Below are positions 1 to 8,296 of a DNA stretch of 41,575 nucleotides, piece by piece. The position numbers and the translations under genes were made by a program. The DNA comes from Chloroflexota bacterium. GTDB taxonomy: Bacteria; Chloroflexota; Anaerolineae; Anaerolineales; Villigracilaceae. The notes below the pieces were generated by a model that worked only from the letters and a program-made list of their open reading frames with translations, was not told the origin of the DNA and searched no databases. Positions within the stretch are counted from its first letter, which is position 1. Each line of letters starts with the position of its first letter. The stretch covers positions 1 through 41,575 of the forward strand of contig JAJYOU010000017.1 of NCBI GenBank assembly GCA_021795965.1, written 5' to 3'.

Positions 1-14
1 CGCACATAATATGC

Positions 15-48
15 AAAAACTGGCGGGGTGATTTCCGCCAGTTTTTTT
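15..48. terminator. Intrinsic terminator hairpin at the window edge
   Basis: A 12-bp perfect stem (15-26 with 35-46) encloses an 8-nt loop. A run of seven T follows on the plus strand, and five A precede it, so it could also work on the minus strand. It probably ends a plus-strand gene that lies before the window. The stem is read directly; the function is inferred. Confidence 0.75.
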
Positions 49-63
49 ATCTTCGCGCGTAAT

Positions 64-84
64 AGCCAATTCTTGGCTTTTTTT
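64..84 (+). terminator. Second short terminator-like hairpin
   Basis: AGCCAA (64-69), a 3-nt loop and TTGGCT (73-78) are followed by a T run to 84. A larger pairing, AATAGCCA (61-68) with TGGCTATT (94-101), is also possible. It lies just after the first terminator and may be a backup terminator for the same upstream gene. Confidence 0.45.
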
Positions 85-486
85 GAACTTCTTTGGCTAT
101 TCCAGATTTACTTTCTGGACAGCCCCAGTTTAATTATTTAGTTTTTTCCAGATTTTCCAGTGTTGTCAGTGCTAAAACCCTGTTTTTGTGTTTTAAAACC
201 AGTTGGGTAATTTCTGGATTATTAAAAATTAGAGGTGCGATTAATGCATAAATCGTGAATGTTTGAACAGGATATGAAACAGGCATATATTCTTGTAGAG
301 GGATCAAACCGAATTTCTGATACATGGGACGGTATGGTTTCAGGGGATACATGCTCACGTCCATTCTGAGTAGGCTGGAATAAATTTCTGATTTCTATTT
401 TTATCACCTTTAATCGGTATAAATCATGACAGAATAATTACCATGAATTTCAAAATCATTGCAAGGGACTTTATCAATGAAATTGA
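85..486. other. Gene-poor stretch before cinA; possible gene remnant
   Basis: No convincing gene is present. A minus-strand open frame at 134-364 (76 codons) has an MYQKFGLIPL-like segment that recalls the C-terminal end of GNAT acetyltransferases. It has no ribosome binding site and stops lie just upstream in its frame. A second overlapping frame (222-407) looks like noise. The stretch may hold the decayed tail of an acetyltransferase gene, but the resemblance is weak and I would not annotate a protein. Confidence 0.3.
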
Positions 487-1638
487 TTAAATCAACAGGG
501 ACCTTAGCAGCTGCAAGGCGCTGTTGGCGCCCCACTCCTGAGCATTTTTTGGATGGCCACCGTAACCGCGTTTTTCAAAAGTTTGACCTTTTGGTGTGAT
601 GATCAGTAATTCCAATTCGGACTTCCCTGTCTCTTCTTTGACCGAGATTGCGATCCCCACCTCGGCATTGTGAGCGTCAATTTCATTTTTCAACCAGTTT
701 TCAAGGTTCGATGTTTCCTGATTTCCGGGTATTATTTTTCCGCTTAAGAACCGGTCAGTTCCTGTGCTTCCAAGTTTACGAGTCAAGGTTCCGTCTGTGT
801 TTAATTCAAGGGTGACCAATTTCCAATCCCGGGCTTGCAAAGCATCAATGACCACGCTTTCGAGTGTTTGAAAATCTGTGCCGTAAACAACCTTACCTAG
901 CCTTTGTCGGATATCTTGTTCGATTGTTGCAATCATATCATCAGCAGCCAACGCAGACTCAGCTTTGGCAGTGATACGAATATCCACTTTGCCATAATGT
1001 GCCGCTAGACCCACGGTCGGATTGGTTAGCATTTCCAGGTCACCGATCTTGTCATCGATCATCCCTTCACCCAGACCTGTGGTATGGAGGATACGAGCTT
1101 TTATGATCCCTTTGAGTTGATATCTTTCCCGAAGGTATGGGAAAACAAACTGTTCCGCCAGATATTCCATCTCTAATGGCACCCCTGGAAGAGCGATCAG
1201 GCAACGATTTTCTTTTTCGATGAAAAACGCAGGTGCGGTGCCAACATCATTTTTAATCGGAGTTGCCCCTTCTGGAATAAACGCCTGCCGTTTCTGGTTC
1301 TCGGTGGGTGCTCTCCCGTAACGGCTCATCCGCTCTGAAATTTGTTCCCACAAATCCGCGCGATATTCAAGCTTAGTCTGGAAGGCAACCGCAATTGCTT
1401 CACGGGTGGGATCATCGACTGTCGGACCAAGCCCACCAGTTGTGATGATAATCCGAGCGCGTTTCAGAGTCTCCTGTACAATTTCCGCAATTCTTTGGAC
1501 GTTATCCCCGATGGTGGAAGTTCGATAAATATCCACATTCAGATCTCTCAGATGCCTGGTCAGGTAGGTGGAATTGGTATCGACAATTTCACCTAATAAT
1601 AATTCGGTTCCAATCGTGATGATTTCTGCAGATGGCAT
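487..1638 (-). CDS. cinA: CinA-like protein with degenerate C-terminal deamidase domain
   Basis: This 383-residue protein has the CinA N-terminal MoCF-biosynthesis (molybdopterin-binding) fold, which in CinA acts as an ADP-ribose/CoA pyrophosphatase. TIGTELLLGEIVDTNS (residues 8-23), TTGGLGPTVDD (66-76) and LPGVPLEME are visible. The length is near the usual value of about 410. The C-terminal part (about 265-383) aligns in position with the PncC/CinA-C NMN deamidase domain. Where active members carry ESCTGG with the nucleophilic Ser, this protein reads TLELNTDGTL, so the amidase is probably inactive. The ATG at 1638 is preceded by AGAGGTGCAAA. It stands alone, beyond the terminator of the Liv operon upstream. 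The family identity is firm; loss of deamidase activity is inferred. Confidence 0.9.
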   Translation of the reverse strand: MPSAEIITIGTELLLGEIVDTNSTYLTRHLRDLNVDIYRTSTIGDNVQRIAEIVQETLKRARIIITTGGLGPTVDDPTREAIAVAFQTKLEYRADLWEQISERMSRYGRAPTENQKRQAFIPEGATPIKNDVGTAPAFFIEKENRCLIALPGVPLEMEYLAEQFVFPYLRERYQLKGIIKARILHTTGLGEGMIDDKIGDLEMLTNPTVGLAAHYGKVDIRITAKAESALAADDMIATIEQDIRQRLGKVVYGTDFQTLESVVIDALQARDWKLVTLELNTDGTLTRKLGSTGTDRFLSGKIIPGNQETSNLENWLKNEIDAHNAEVGIAISVKEETGKSELELLIITPKGQTFEKRGYGGHPKNAQEWGANSALQLLRSLLI

Positions 1639-1870
1639 TTTGCACCTCTGATTTTATTTTACCGTGAATTGCTTTGAGTTCTGAGGTAGAAACTTTTTCT
1701 ATCTTATGATGGGCAAAAAAGAATTTCTATTCCCAACCCCTATTTTGTGGGGGGCACCAGAAAACCAAAAAAATCTGCTGACAAACAATAAACGGAATTT
1801 TTTTTTTGATGGATATTTATTGAAAAAAATGACTGGTTTCGAGACCATCTCAATACTCTTTTTCAAAACA

Positions 1871-1912
1871 AAAGAGCGAAGAATCCTTTCTCGAAAAGAT
1901 TCTTCGCTCTTT
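1871..1912 (-). terminator. Terminator of the first Liv operon
   Basis: A 15-bp perfect stem (1871-1885 with 1898-1912) can extend into the loop through TTTC/GAAA pairing. On the minus strand it is followed by TTTTGTTTTG. It starts 19 nt beyond the livF stop codon, so it should end the transcript of the first Liv operon. A 73-codon plus-strand frame at 1706-1927 runs through the hairpin and is not credible as a gene. Nothing else is recognisable between 1639 and 1930. Confidence 0.85.
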
Positions 1913-1930
1913 ATCGGCTTTTTGTAAAAT

Positions 1931-2644
1931 TTATTCCATTCCTAAATAAGCCTGTTGAACGATCTCATTATTTTTTAAGTTGGCAGCGGTATCGAAAATT
2001 ACAATTTGTCCATTTTGGAGCACATAACCGCGATGAGCAACCGATAGCGCCATCAAAGCATTCTGTTCAACCAGAAGAATGGTTGTCCCGTTGTCGTTTA
2101 ATGTCTTAATAATATCGAAGATCAACTCAACCAGCATAGGGGAGAGACCCATTGAGGGTTCATCCAGCATCAAGATGTGGGGATTGAGCATCAACCCACG
2201 CGCAATGGCGAGCATTTGCTGTTCCCCGCCAGATAAGGTGCCACCTTTTTGCGAGATTCGTTCCTTCAAGCGTGGGAATAATTTAAAACCGTACTCCAAC
2301 CGCCTTTCCAATTCGATTGGATCATTCAATATGAATGCGCCAATTTCCAGGTTTTCCATGACGGTTAATTTTGGAAAAATACCGCGACCTTCCGGAACGT
2401 GGCCAATGCCCTCACTCACGATTAAATGGGGGTCCATCCGTGAAATATCTTTTCCGTTCAGAGTAATGTTTCCCTCGCGCGGATGGATAATACCTGAAAT
2501 GGATCGGAGGGTAGTGCTTTTACCCGCGCCATTGGCGCCGATCAGCGTGACGATTTCGCCTTCTTCAACCGTTAGGGAAATCCCCTTCAGCGCATGAATA
2601 TGCCCGTAATAAGAGTGGACGTTTTCAAGGGATAACAGACTCAT
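1931..2644 (-). CDS. livF: Branched-chain amino acid ABC transporter ATPase LivF (system 1)
   Basis: This is one of two cytoplasmic ATPases that power a LivHM permease. It has 237 residues, the usual LivF length. Visible motifs are Walker A GANGAGKST (36-44), signature LSGGEQQ (137-143), Walker B ILMLDE (157-162) and LLVEQN, where Gln takes the usual switch-His place, as is typical of LivF. The ATG at 2644 overlaps the livG stop in an ATGA arrangement, so the two are translationally coupled. It is the last gene of the operon and a terminator follows. Substrate cannot be read from the ATPase. Confidence 0.95.
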   Translation of the reverse strand: MSLLSLENVHSYYGHIHALKGISLTVEEGEIVTLIGANGAGKSTTLRSISGIIHPREGNITLNGKDISRMDPHLIVSEGIGHVPEGRGIFPKLTVMENLEIGAFILNDPIELERRLEYGFKLFPRLKERISQKGGTLSGGEQQMLAIARGLMLNPHILMLDEPSMGLSPMLVELIFDIIKTLNDNGTTILLVEQNALMALSVAHRGYVLQNGQIVIFDTAANLKNNEIVQQAYLGME

Positions 2645-3438
2645 TGGACCGCCTTCACTTCATGTTGGTTGGCAACTGCGCCGCGCCCAAGATAAGCTTC
2701 GATCACCTGCGGGTTCGAACGGATTTCAGCTGGGGTACCCTCTGCAATCAAACCGCCGTAATCCATGACGCTTATTCTCTCAGAAATGTTCATCACCACA
2801 CGCATATCATGTTCGATCAGTAACACGGTAATCCCCTTTTCATCGCGGATCCGGCGAAAGAGGCGGATTGCATCTTCGGTTTCTTGCGGGTTCATGCCGG
2901 CTGTCGGTTCATCGAGTAATATCAGCTGGGGGTTGGCCGCGAGTGCACGGGCAACTTCCACCCGCCGTTGACCCCCATAAGGGAGGTTTTTTGCCAATTC
3001 ATTGCCGACATTTTTCAAGCCAACAAACAGCATGATTTCCTCAGCCTTTTTTTCAGAGATAGATTCCTCTTTTTTGAAGGCAGGGAGCCGCAAAAGGATG
3101 TCAAGCGATGATTGTGTCAAGCGGGGGTGCATACCCACCAAGATGTTCTCAATAACGGTCATATTACTAAATAAGCGGATATTTTGAAAAGTGCGCGAAA
3201 TTCCCCGGTCAGCGATCTGATCAGGGCGCAACCCAAGGATAGACTTGTTATCAAACTCGATTGTTCCTTCTTCAGGGCTGTAAATTCCGGTCAGTGTATT
3301 GAAAAAAGTGGTTTTTCCAGCGCCATTCGGTCCAATAATGCTGACAATTTCGCCCTTTTCAAGCGAAAAATTCATTTTATTAACGGCGGTCAGGCCGCCG
3401 AAGCGTTTCACAACATCAATGGTTTTGAGAAGAGTCAT
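2641..3438 (-). CDS. livG: Branched-chain amino acid ABC transporter ATPase LivG (system 1)
   Basis: This is the second ATPase of the Liv-type importer, 265 residues. Walker A GPNGAGKTT lies at 36-44. The signature region reads LPYGGQRRVEVARAL, the glycine-rich variant seen in LivG. ILLDEPTAGMNP gives Walker B and D-loop, and LLIEHDM supplies the switch histidine. The C-terminal segment GTPAEIRSNPQVIEAYLG is a LivG hallmark. The ATG at 3438 is preceded by GAGG. It sits 12 nt after livM and overlaps livF by 4 nt. It is expected to pair with LivF on the cytoplasmic face of LivHM. Confidence 0.95.
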   Translation of the reverse strand: MTLLKTIDVVKRFGGLTAVNKMNFSLEKGEIVSIIGPNGAGKTTFFNTLTGIYSPEEGTIEFDNKSILGLRPDQIADRGISRTFQNIRLFSNMTVIENILVGMHPRLTQSSLDILLRLPAFKKEESISEKKAEEIMLFVGLKNVGNELAKNLPYGGQRRVEVARALAANPQLILLDEPTAGMNPQETEDAIRLFRRIRDEKGITVLLIEHDMRVVMNISERISVMDYGGLIAEGTPAEIRSNPQVIEAYLGRGAVANQHEVKAVQ

Positions 3439-3450
3439 AATATCCTCAAC

Positions 3451-4800
3451 CTAACCCTTAACTTCAACTTTATCTGAGGCAAGTTCCCGCTTTTGGCGTT
3501 TTGCCGGGATCAAGCCTTCAGGGCGAAAGATCATCATCAAGATCAAAATCAAACCAAAAAGAAGACGCTGGTATTTCGCCGGATCAAGCTGGTTGGACAA
3601 GTTCTTCCAGGCAAAGTTTATGATAGGGATGACTGCATCGCTCTGGCGGAGTTGGCTCAGGTAGAGCGACAATCCCTGCAGAATTTGCAAATTCAAGATG
3701 GTGACAGTAGCGGCGCCTAAAATAACCCCCGGAATGCTCCCTGAACCTCCCAGGATGACCATGGTGAGCACACCGATGGATTGCATAAACGAAAACGATT
3801 CTGGGCTGACGAAGGTGCGACTCCCAGCCAGCAGGACTCCCATGACACCCGCAAAAGAAGCCCCGGTGGCGAATGCTGCCAGTTTCATCTTGACCAGCGG
3901 GATGCCCATTGCGATCGCTGCGGTTTCATCTTCCCGAATAGCAGTCCATGCACGCCCAATCTTGGAATCATTCAGACGGCGGGTGACTACGATAATAATG
4001 ATAATCACCACTAAAGCGTAAATGTAAAACATGACATTATACATATCCGCTACGCTGGCTGTATGTCCAACGAACCTGCCGAAAACCGAATTGAAAATAT
4101 CAACAAAGGCTGGCGGCATGGGCGGTTTCTGGATTGGTGTGATGCCTTGTGGCCCGTTTGTAAAATTGAGTGGTTTATCCAAATTATTCGCGAGAACTCT
4201 GATCACCTCTCCGAACCCAAGCGTCACGATCGCCAAATAATCACCTCGTAAACGCAGGACTGGTGTCCCGAGCAGTATCCCGGTTAAAGCAGCTGCGATG
4301 ATTGCCAGGAATATGAACAGGTAGAACATATCGCTGGGCAGCAGGAATGGTAGATTGGATGGCTGGGTACCTGGCGCGAAATGTAATACATAATACTGTT
4401 GGGAGCCAAAAAAAGCCCACAAGTATGCTCCGACAGCGTAAAAAGCCACGTAACCTAGGTCGAGCAAACCTGCAAAGCCAACTACAATGTTCAATCCAAG
4501 GGCGAGTGCTGAGAAAACACTGATCTGGAAAATAACTTCCAGATAAAAGATATTACGAACACCAATGACAGGGATAATCACTAAAGCCAGCAAAGCGCCG
4601 GTGACCAGTTTAAACAAGACAGGGGTTTTTAAGGCATAAAGGGAGAGGAACGAGCTAATCATAAGTAGAAAAGCAAGGTTTGACCGCGGATTTAAATAAA
4701 CCAGCGTGACGCCCAGTATCAAATGTGCCAAAGTGATAATGATTGGCCACACACCCTGCTGTATTTTTTGTGTCAATTTGTTCAAATCGAAATTGGCCAT
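3451..4800 (-). CDS. livM: Branched-chain amino acid ABC transporter permease LivM (system 1)
   Basis: This inner-membrane permease subunit has 449 residues and many hydrophobic segments, close to E. coli LivM in length. The core carries LNIVVGFAGLLDLGYVAFYA and the EAA-like coupling region LRLRGDYLAIVTLGFGEVIR, both typical of LivM. GSIPGVILGA and FRPEGLIP lie near the C-terminus. The ATG at 4800 follows AGGAGT with a 6-nt gap. It starts 9 nt after the livH stop and ends 12 nt before livG. It forms the transmembrane channel with LivH. Confidence 0.94.
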   Translation of the reverse strand: MANFDLNKLTQKIQQGVWPIIITLAHLILGVTLVYLNPRSNLAFLLMISSFLSLYALKTPVLFKLVTGALLALVIIPVIGVRNIFYLEVIFQISVFSALALGLNIVVGFAGLLDLGYVAFYAVGAYLWAFFGSQQYYVLHFAPGTQPSNLPFLLPSDMFYLFIFLAIIAAALTGILLGTPVLRLRGDYLAIVTLGFGEVIRVLANNLDKPLNFTNGPQGITPIQKPPMPPAFVDIFNSVFGRFVGHTASVADMYNVMFYIYALVVIIIIIVVTRRLNDSKIGRAWTAIREDETAAIAMGIPLVKMKLAAFATGASFAGVMGVLLAGSRTFVSPESFSFMQSIGVLTMVILGGSGSIPGVILGAATVTILNLQILQGLSLYLSQLRQSDAVIPIINFAWKNLSNQLDPAKYQRLLFGLILILMMIFRPEGLIPAKRQKRELASDKVEVKG

Positions 4801-4809
4801 GGTTTACTC

Positions 4810-5988
4810 CTATGCCTTTTGGCTGACATTCTCGCCCATCAAGCCTTGTGGGCGGAAGATCAACACGAGGATCAGGATGCCAAAGGCGAAAATATCTTTG
4901 TATTCAGTGCCGGCTGCGCCTATTGTGAAGACACCCAGGTAGGAACCTGCAAACGTTTCGAGCATACCCAGCACAATCCCTCCCAGCAGGGCGCCGGTAA
5001 TGTTACCGATGCCTCCCAAAACTGCCGCGGTAAAGGCTTTCAAGCCGGGAAAAAATCCGACAAACGGATCGATCCGGGTGAATTTTAAGGCATAAAGGAC
5101 ACCAGCTGCACCGCCAAGTAGCCCCCCTACTAAAAAGGTAAAGGATATGATGTAATTTACATTGATCCCCATCAGGTTCGCAGTGGTCCGATCTTGGGCT
5201 ACTGCCCGGATGGCTTTTCCAATCTTCGTCGCATTCACCAAATAATTTAATCCAACCAACATCAGGACAGCTGCGATAATTACAATGATCGATTTGATTG
5301 AAACACCCAGGGTGATCATGTTGGCACCCATTGGAAGCTCTCCAAATTTCAGACGATCGTCGAAATTACCGAATGTTGGGAAAATACGATTGAATTGACC
5401 AGTGGTCAAACTTTCGGTCATGCGGATGGCATCTTGTAGAAAAAAAGAAACTCCAATCGCGGATATCAAGGGCACCAGACGGGATGATGCACCCCGCAAG
5501 GGGCGATAGGCAACTCTTTCTACCGCTACGGCAAGCAAACCCGAAGCAAGCATGCCAGCCAGGATAGCGCCGATCAAAATCAAGAAAGCAGCCCAATTTG
5601 GCACTGCTGAAAGAATTCCGAGTCCGTCCAAAAATATTAAAATTTCGACGCCTACAAAGGCGCCGACTGCAAAAATTTCGCTATGGGCGAAGTTGATAAA
5701 CTCCAGTACACCATAGACCATGGTGTAACCGAGCGCAATTGCCGCATACACAAAACCAATCGTCAACCCATCAATTAAAACCTGGGGCAGGTTGACCAGC
5801 GTGTATGTAAATAAAGATACGTGAAACCTGGCTAATACACCCAGGCCAACCGCCGTCTTATCCATAATGAGTGCAAGCAGTAACACGATTGCTGAAAGGA
5901 TTACTGCACTGCCCAAGGAGAAGATAGCCAGCTGCCCAATCGGACGGAGAAGTTCTCGGATGTTAATAGAGGAAAATAACCTTTTCAT
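4810..5988 (-). CDS. livH: Branched-chain amino acid ABC transporter permease LivH (system 1)
   Basis: This permease has 392 residues, longer than E. coli LivH (about 308) because of an N-terminal stretch with an extra hydrophobic segment (about 16-40). The family core includes DGLTIGFVYAAIALGYTMVY, INFAHSEIFAVGAF, AYRPLRGASSRLVPLISAIG and KAFTAAVLGGIGNITGALLG. The ATG at 5988 is preceded by GGGAGCTTTA. A hairpin separates it from the binding-protein gene upstream. It pairs with LivM to form the channel. Confidence 0.94.
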   Translation of the reverse strand: MKRLFSSINIRELLRPIGQLAIFSLGSAVILSAIVLLLALIMDKTAVGLGVLARFHVSLFTYTLVNLPQVLIDGLTIGFVYAAIALGYTMVYGVLEFINFAHSEIFAVGAFVGVEILIFLDGLGILSAVPNWAAFLILIGAILAGMLASGLLAVAVERVAYRPLRGASSRLVPLISAIGVSFFLQDAIRMTESLTTGQFNRIFPTFGNFDDRLKFGELPMGANMITLGVSIKSIIVIIAAVLMLVGLNYLVNATKIGKAIRAVAQDRTTANLMGINVNYIISFTFLVGGLLGGAAGVLYALKFTRIDPFVGFFPGLKAFTAAVLGGIGNITGALLGGIVLGMLETFAGSYLGVFTIGAAGTEYKDIFAFGILILVLIFRPQGLMGENVSQKA

Positions 5989-6021
5989 TAAAGCTCCCTG
6001 AATACTCCTTTTAATTAAAAT

Positions 6022-6052
6022 TCTCCCGGCCTCAATAAATGAGGCCGGAAGA
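6022..6052 (-). promoter_or_regulatory. Intercistronic hairpin between binding protein and livH (system 1)
   Basis: CCGGCCTC (6026-6033) pairs with GAGGCCGG (6041-6048) around a 7-nt loop. The stem can extend past one mismatch. It lies between the binding-protein stop and the livH start. In periplasmic-binding-protein operons such hairpins often attenuate transcription or protect the upstream mRNA, so that more binding protein than permease is made. That role is inferred here. Confidence 0.55.
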
Positions 6053-6068
6053 GTAAAATTGGGAACTT

Positions 6069-7286
6069 TTATTGAGGAGGAGCAATATCCAAAGTTTCTG
6101 CAATACTGTTCTTGCTCCAGGCAGTAGGATCAGCGGAGTCAACTTTGATAACGAAGTATTTCGCTGAGGTCGGGTCGCCAATGGAGTTGAAGGTGAAGGT
6201 TCCGGTGATTCCGACGAAGTCCTTCAGAGCGCGGATGGCTTTGGCGACCGATTCGCGGGTGGGGACAGCGTTGTTGTTCGCCTTGGCTGCATCTTCAATT
6301 GCTTTCAAGCAGATGGCCATGGAGTCATAGCCCTGGGCAGCGAATGGTTGAGGATCTGAATTGTATGCTGCTTTGAAGTCTGTGATAAATTTGGCTGTGC
6401 CGGGGTAAAGTGTGGCTGGACCAGAAACGGTGGAGTAATAAGTCCCAGCTCCATCAATCAAACTCTGGCCGCCAATCTTGGCAGCATCAGAAGAGTCGAA
6501 ACCATCATCGCTCATGAACATGCCCTGGAAGCCTTTTGCACGAGCTTGCTTGAACAGCACGGCAGCCTGTCCGTACATACCGCCAAAGTAAACGAGGTCA
6601 GGATTGGCAGCCATGATTGGGGAGAGGAGGGCGTCAAAATTAGCCTTTTCCTCGGTGCCTTCAAAACCGAGTACCTGCATACCCTTGGCTTCGGATTCTT
6701 TCTTGAAGAATTCCGCAATACCCTGTCCGTAAGCGGTTTTATCATGAACAACGAATACGCTTTTGACACCTTTTTCGGCAGCAAAGTCGGCGCCAACAAC
6801 ACCCTGAACATCATCACGACCCACGATTCTGTTTATTTCGGGATAGCCGCGGGTGGTGACTTTCGGGTTGGTATTGGCAGGCGAGACGTTCGCGAGTCCG
6901 GAGGTATGATAAACCTCGGAGGATGGGATTTGGACACCAGAGTTGTAGTGTCCGACCACGCACAAGATGGCGGGATCTGAAACAATCTGTTTGGCGTTCG
7001 CGACACCGGTATCGGGGTTGCCTTGGTCATCAAATGGGGCCAGTTCAACTTTGAAACCCATGCCAGCCAGCGGTGCACCCAGCTGATTAAGAGCCAGCTC
7101 AGCACCGCGCTTGATGTCAACACCAACGGCGGACATATCGCCGGAGAGTGGTGACTGGGTGGCAATCTTGATAACCTTATCGGCAGCTGCAGGGGCCTGG
7201 GTCGCAGCAGCCGGAGCGCCGCATGCGGCTAAAAGCATGCTTGCGACGATCAATAATGAAGCCACAGCAAATAATCGTTTCGACAT
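6069..7286 (-). CDS. livK: Liv-type extracellular solute-binding lipoprotein (system 1)
   Basis: This 405-residue protein begins with a lipoprotein signal peptide, lipobox LAAC with Cys22, followed by an Ala/Pro-rich linker. The mature part has the Leu/Ile/Val-binding fold (Peripla_BP_6): IKIATQSPLSGDMSAVGVDI, KGVKSVFVVHDKTAYGQGIA, PDLVYFGGMYGQAAVLFKQA and FAAQGYDSMAI. It should capture the solute outside the membrane and hand it to LivHM. The ATG at 7286 follows AAGGAGAAGAAAG. It is the first gene of the operon, with a promoter candidate about 100 nt upstream. The exact ligand is not evident: family members bind branched-chain amino acids, other amino acids, amides or aromatics. Confidence 0.9.
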   Translation of the reverse strand: MSKRLFAVASLLIVASMLLAACGAPAAATQAPAAADKVIKIATQSPLSGDMSAVGVDIKRGAELALNQLGAPLAGMGFKVELAPFDDQGNPDTGVANAKQIVSDPAILCVVGHYNSGVQIPSSEVYHTSGLANVSPANTNPKVTTRGYPEINRIVGRDDVQGVVGADFAAEKGVKSVFVVHDKTAYGQGIAEFFKKESEAKGMQVLGFEGTEEKANFDALLSPIMAANPDLVYFGGMYGQAAVLFKQARAKGFQGMFMSDDGFDSSDAAKIGGQSLIDGAGTYYSTVSGPATLYPGTAKFITDFKAAYNSDPQPFAAQGYDSMAICLKAIEDAAKANNNAVPTRESVAKAIRALKDFVGITGTFTFNSIGDPTSAKYFVIKVDSADPTAWSKNSIAETLDIAPPQ

Positions 7287-7390
7287 CTTTCTTCTCCTTT
7301 TGAAATTGTGAAACAGAGTTTGATATTAGCCAGTACGTTTTTAACCGAGAACATTTCGGCGTCTTTACCGCACTAGCCGAAACCAGAAAA

Positions 7391-7419
7391 ATATTACATT
7401 TGTTTCCTGAAACGGTCAA
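7391..7419 (-). promoter_or_regulatory. Candidate sigma70 promoter for Liv operon 1
   Basis: On the minus strand, TTGACC (7419-7414) and TAATAT (7396-7391) are spaced 17 nt apart. The predicted transcript starts near 7384 and leaves a leader of about 98 nt before the binding-protein ATG. The second Liv operon has a similar TTGACC box with 17-nt spacing. The call rests on motif match only. Confidence 0.5.
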
Positions 7420-7457
7420 GAGTGAATATCCCTATTAACCGAGTAATCAGTAAATCT

Positions 7458-7509
7458 AATGAATCCTCATTTTTATTATAAGGTAAATTAATAAAAAAGA
7501 GGATTCATT
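7458..7509. repeat. Long inverted repeat between the two Liv operons
   Basis: AATGAATCCTC (7458-7468) pairs perfectly with GAGGATTCATT (7499-7509). Inside, TTTTTATTA (7470-7478) pairs with TAATAAAAA (7489-7497), giving a stem of about 20 bp with a 10-nt loop. It lies 70-120 nt beyond the livF stop of system 2 and just upstream of the operon 1 promoter. It may terminate the upstream operon, although no T run follows the stem, or it may be a protein-binding site. Confidence 0.5.
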
Positions 7510-7578
7510 CTACCAACAGTATTTATTTTTATAATTCTCATCTTTAAACAAAACAAATGAGTCAGATTTAATAATGAA

Positions 7579-8292
7579 TTATTGACCGCCTAAGTATGCT
7601 TTAATCACCCGGGGGTCTTCGAGCAGTTCTGAACCCTTGCCTTGCATGGCAATTATGCCACTCTCCAAGACGTAAGCCCGGTCAGCAATAGTCAAGGCCA
7701 TCTGCGCGTTTTGCTCCACCAGCAGGATGGTGGTTCCTTGCCGGTTGATGTCTTTAACCGTACTGAAAATACTTTCCACTAGAATAGGTGATAAACCCAT
7801 GGATGGTTCATCCAGTAAAAGCAAGCGTGGATGTGCCATGAGAGCGCGTCCTATTGCCAGCATTTGCTGTTCTCCACCCGAAAGGGTTCCTGCAATCTGT
7901 TTTTCGCGTTCTTTCAAACGCGGAAAAATTGTAAAAACCTTTTCCAGGTCGGCATCACGAGTTTTTCGGTCTGGCAGACTGTAAGCGCCAAGATCGAGGT
8001 TTTCTGACACAGAAAGCCTGGCAAATACCCCCCTGCCTTCAGGAACCATGGAAACACCTTTGTAAACGATCTGGTGAGCTTTATATGGATTAAGGTCCTC
8101 GCTCTCGAGCTGGATTGTGCCTCCTTGAGTTTTAACCAGACCGCAAATAGCTCGCAACGTCGTGGTCTTTCCAGCACCGTTGGCGCCGATCAGGGTTACG
8201 ATTTCACCTTGTTCAATAGTGAGCGAAATTCCCTTAAGAGCATGGATATTTCCATAATAAGTATGTAAATTTGTCACTTCAAGCATGGCCAT
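7579..8292 (-). CDS. livF: Branched-chain amino acid ABC transporter ATPase LivF (system 2)
   Basis: Taken from the ATG at 8292 this protein has 237 residues, exactly like its paralogue in system 1. The start is supported by AAAGGA 8 nt upstream and by conserved sequence beginning at MAMLEVTNLHTYYGNIHALK. An upstream in-frame start at 8355 would overlap livG and add 21 unrelated residues. Walker A GANGAGKTT is at 36-44, followed by LSGGEQQMLAIGRAL, LLLLDEPSMGLSP and LLVEQNAQMAL. It starts 4 nt after the livG stop and is the last gene of the operon. Confidence 0.94.
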   Translation of the reverse strand: MAMLEVTNLHTYYGNIHALKGISLTIEQGEIVTLIGANGAGKTTTLRAICGLVKTQGGTIQLESEDLNPYKAHQIVYKGVSMVPEGRGVFARLSVSENLDLGAYSLPDRKTRDADLEKVFTIFPRLKEREKQIAGTLSGGEQQMLAIGRALMAHPRLLLLDEPSMGLSPILVESIFSTVKDINRQGTTILLVEQNAQMALTIADRAYVLESGIIAMQGKGSELLEDPRVIKAYLGGQ

Positions 8293-8296
8293 GGGT

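Noticed and set aside
1706-1927. 73-codon plus-strand frame after cinA
   Set aside because: It runs through the terminator hairpin, has no ribosome binding site and shows no recognisable motif.
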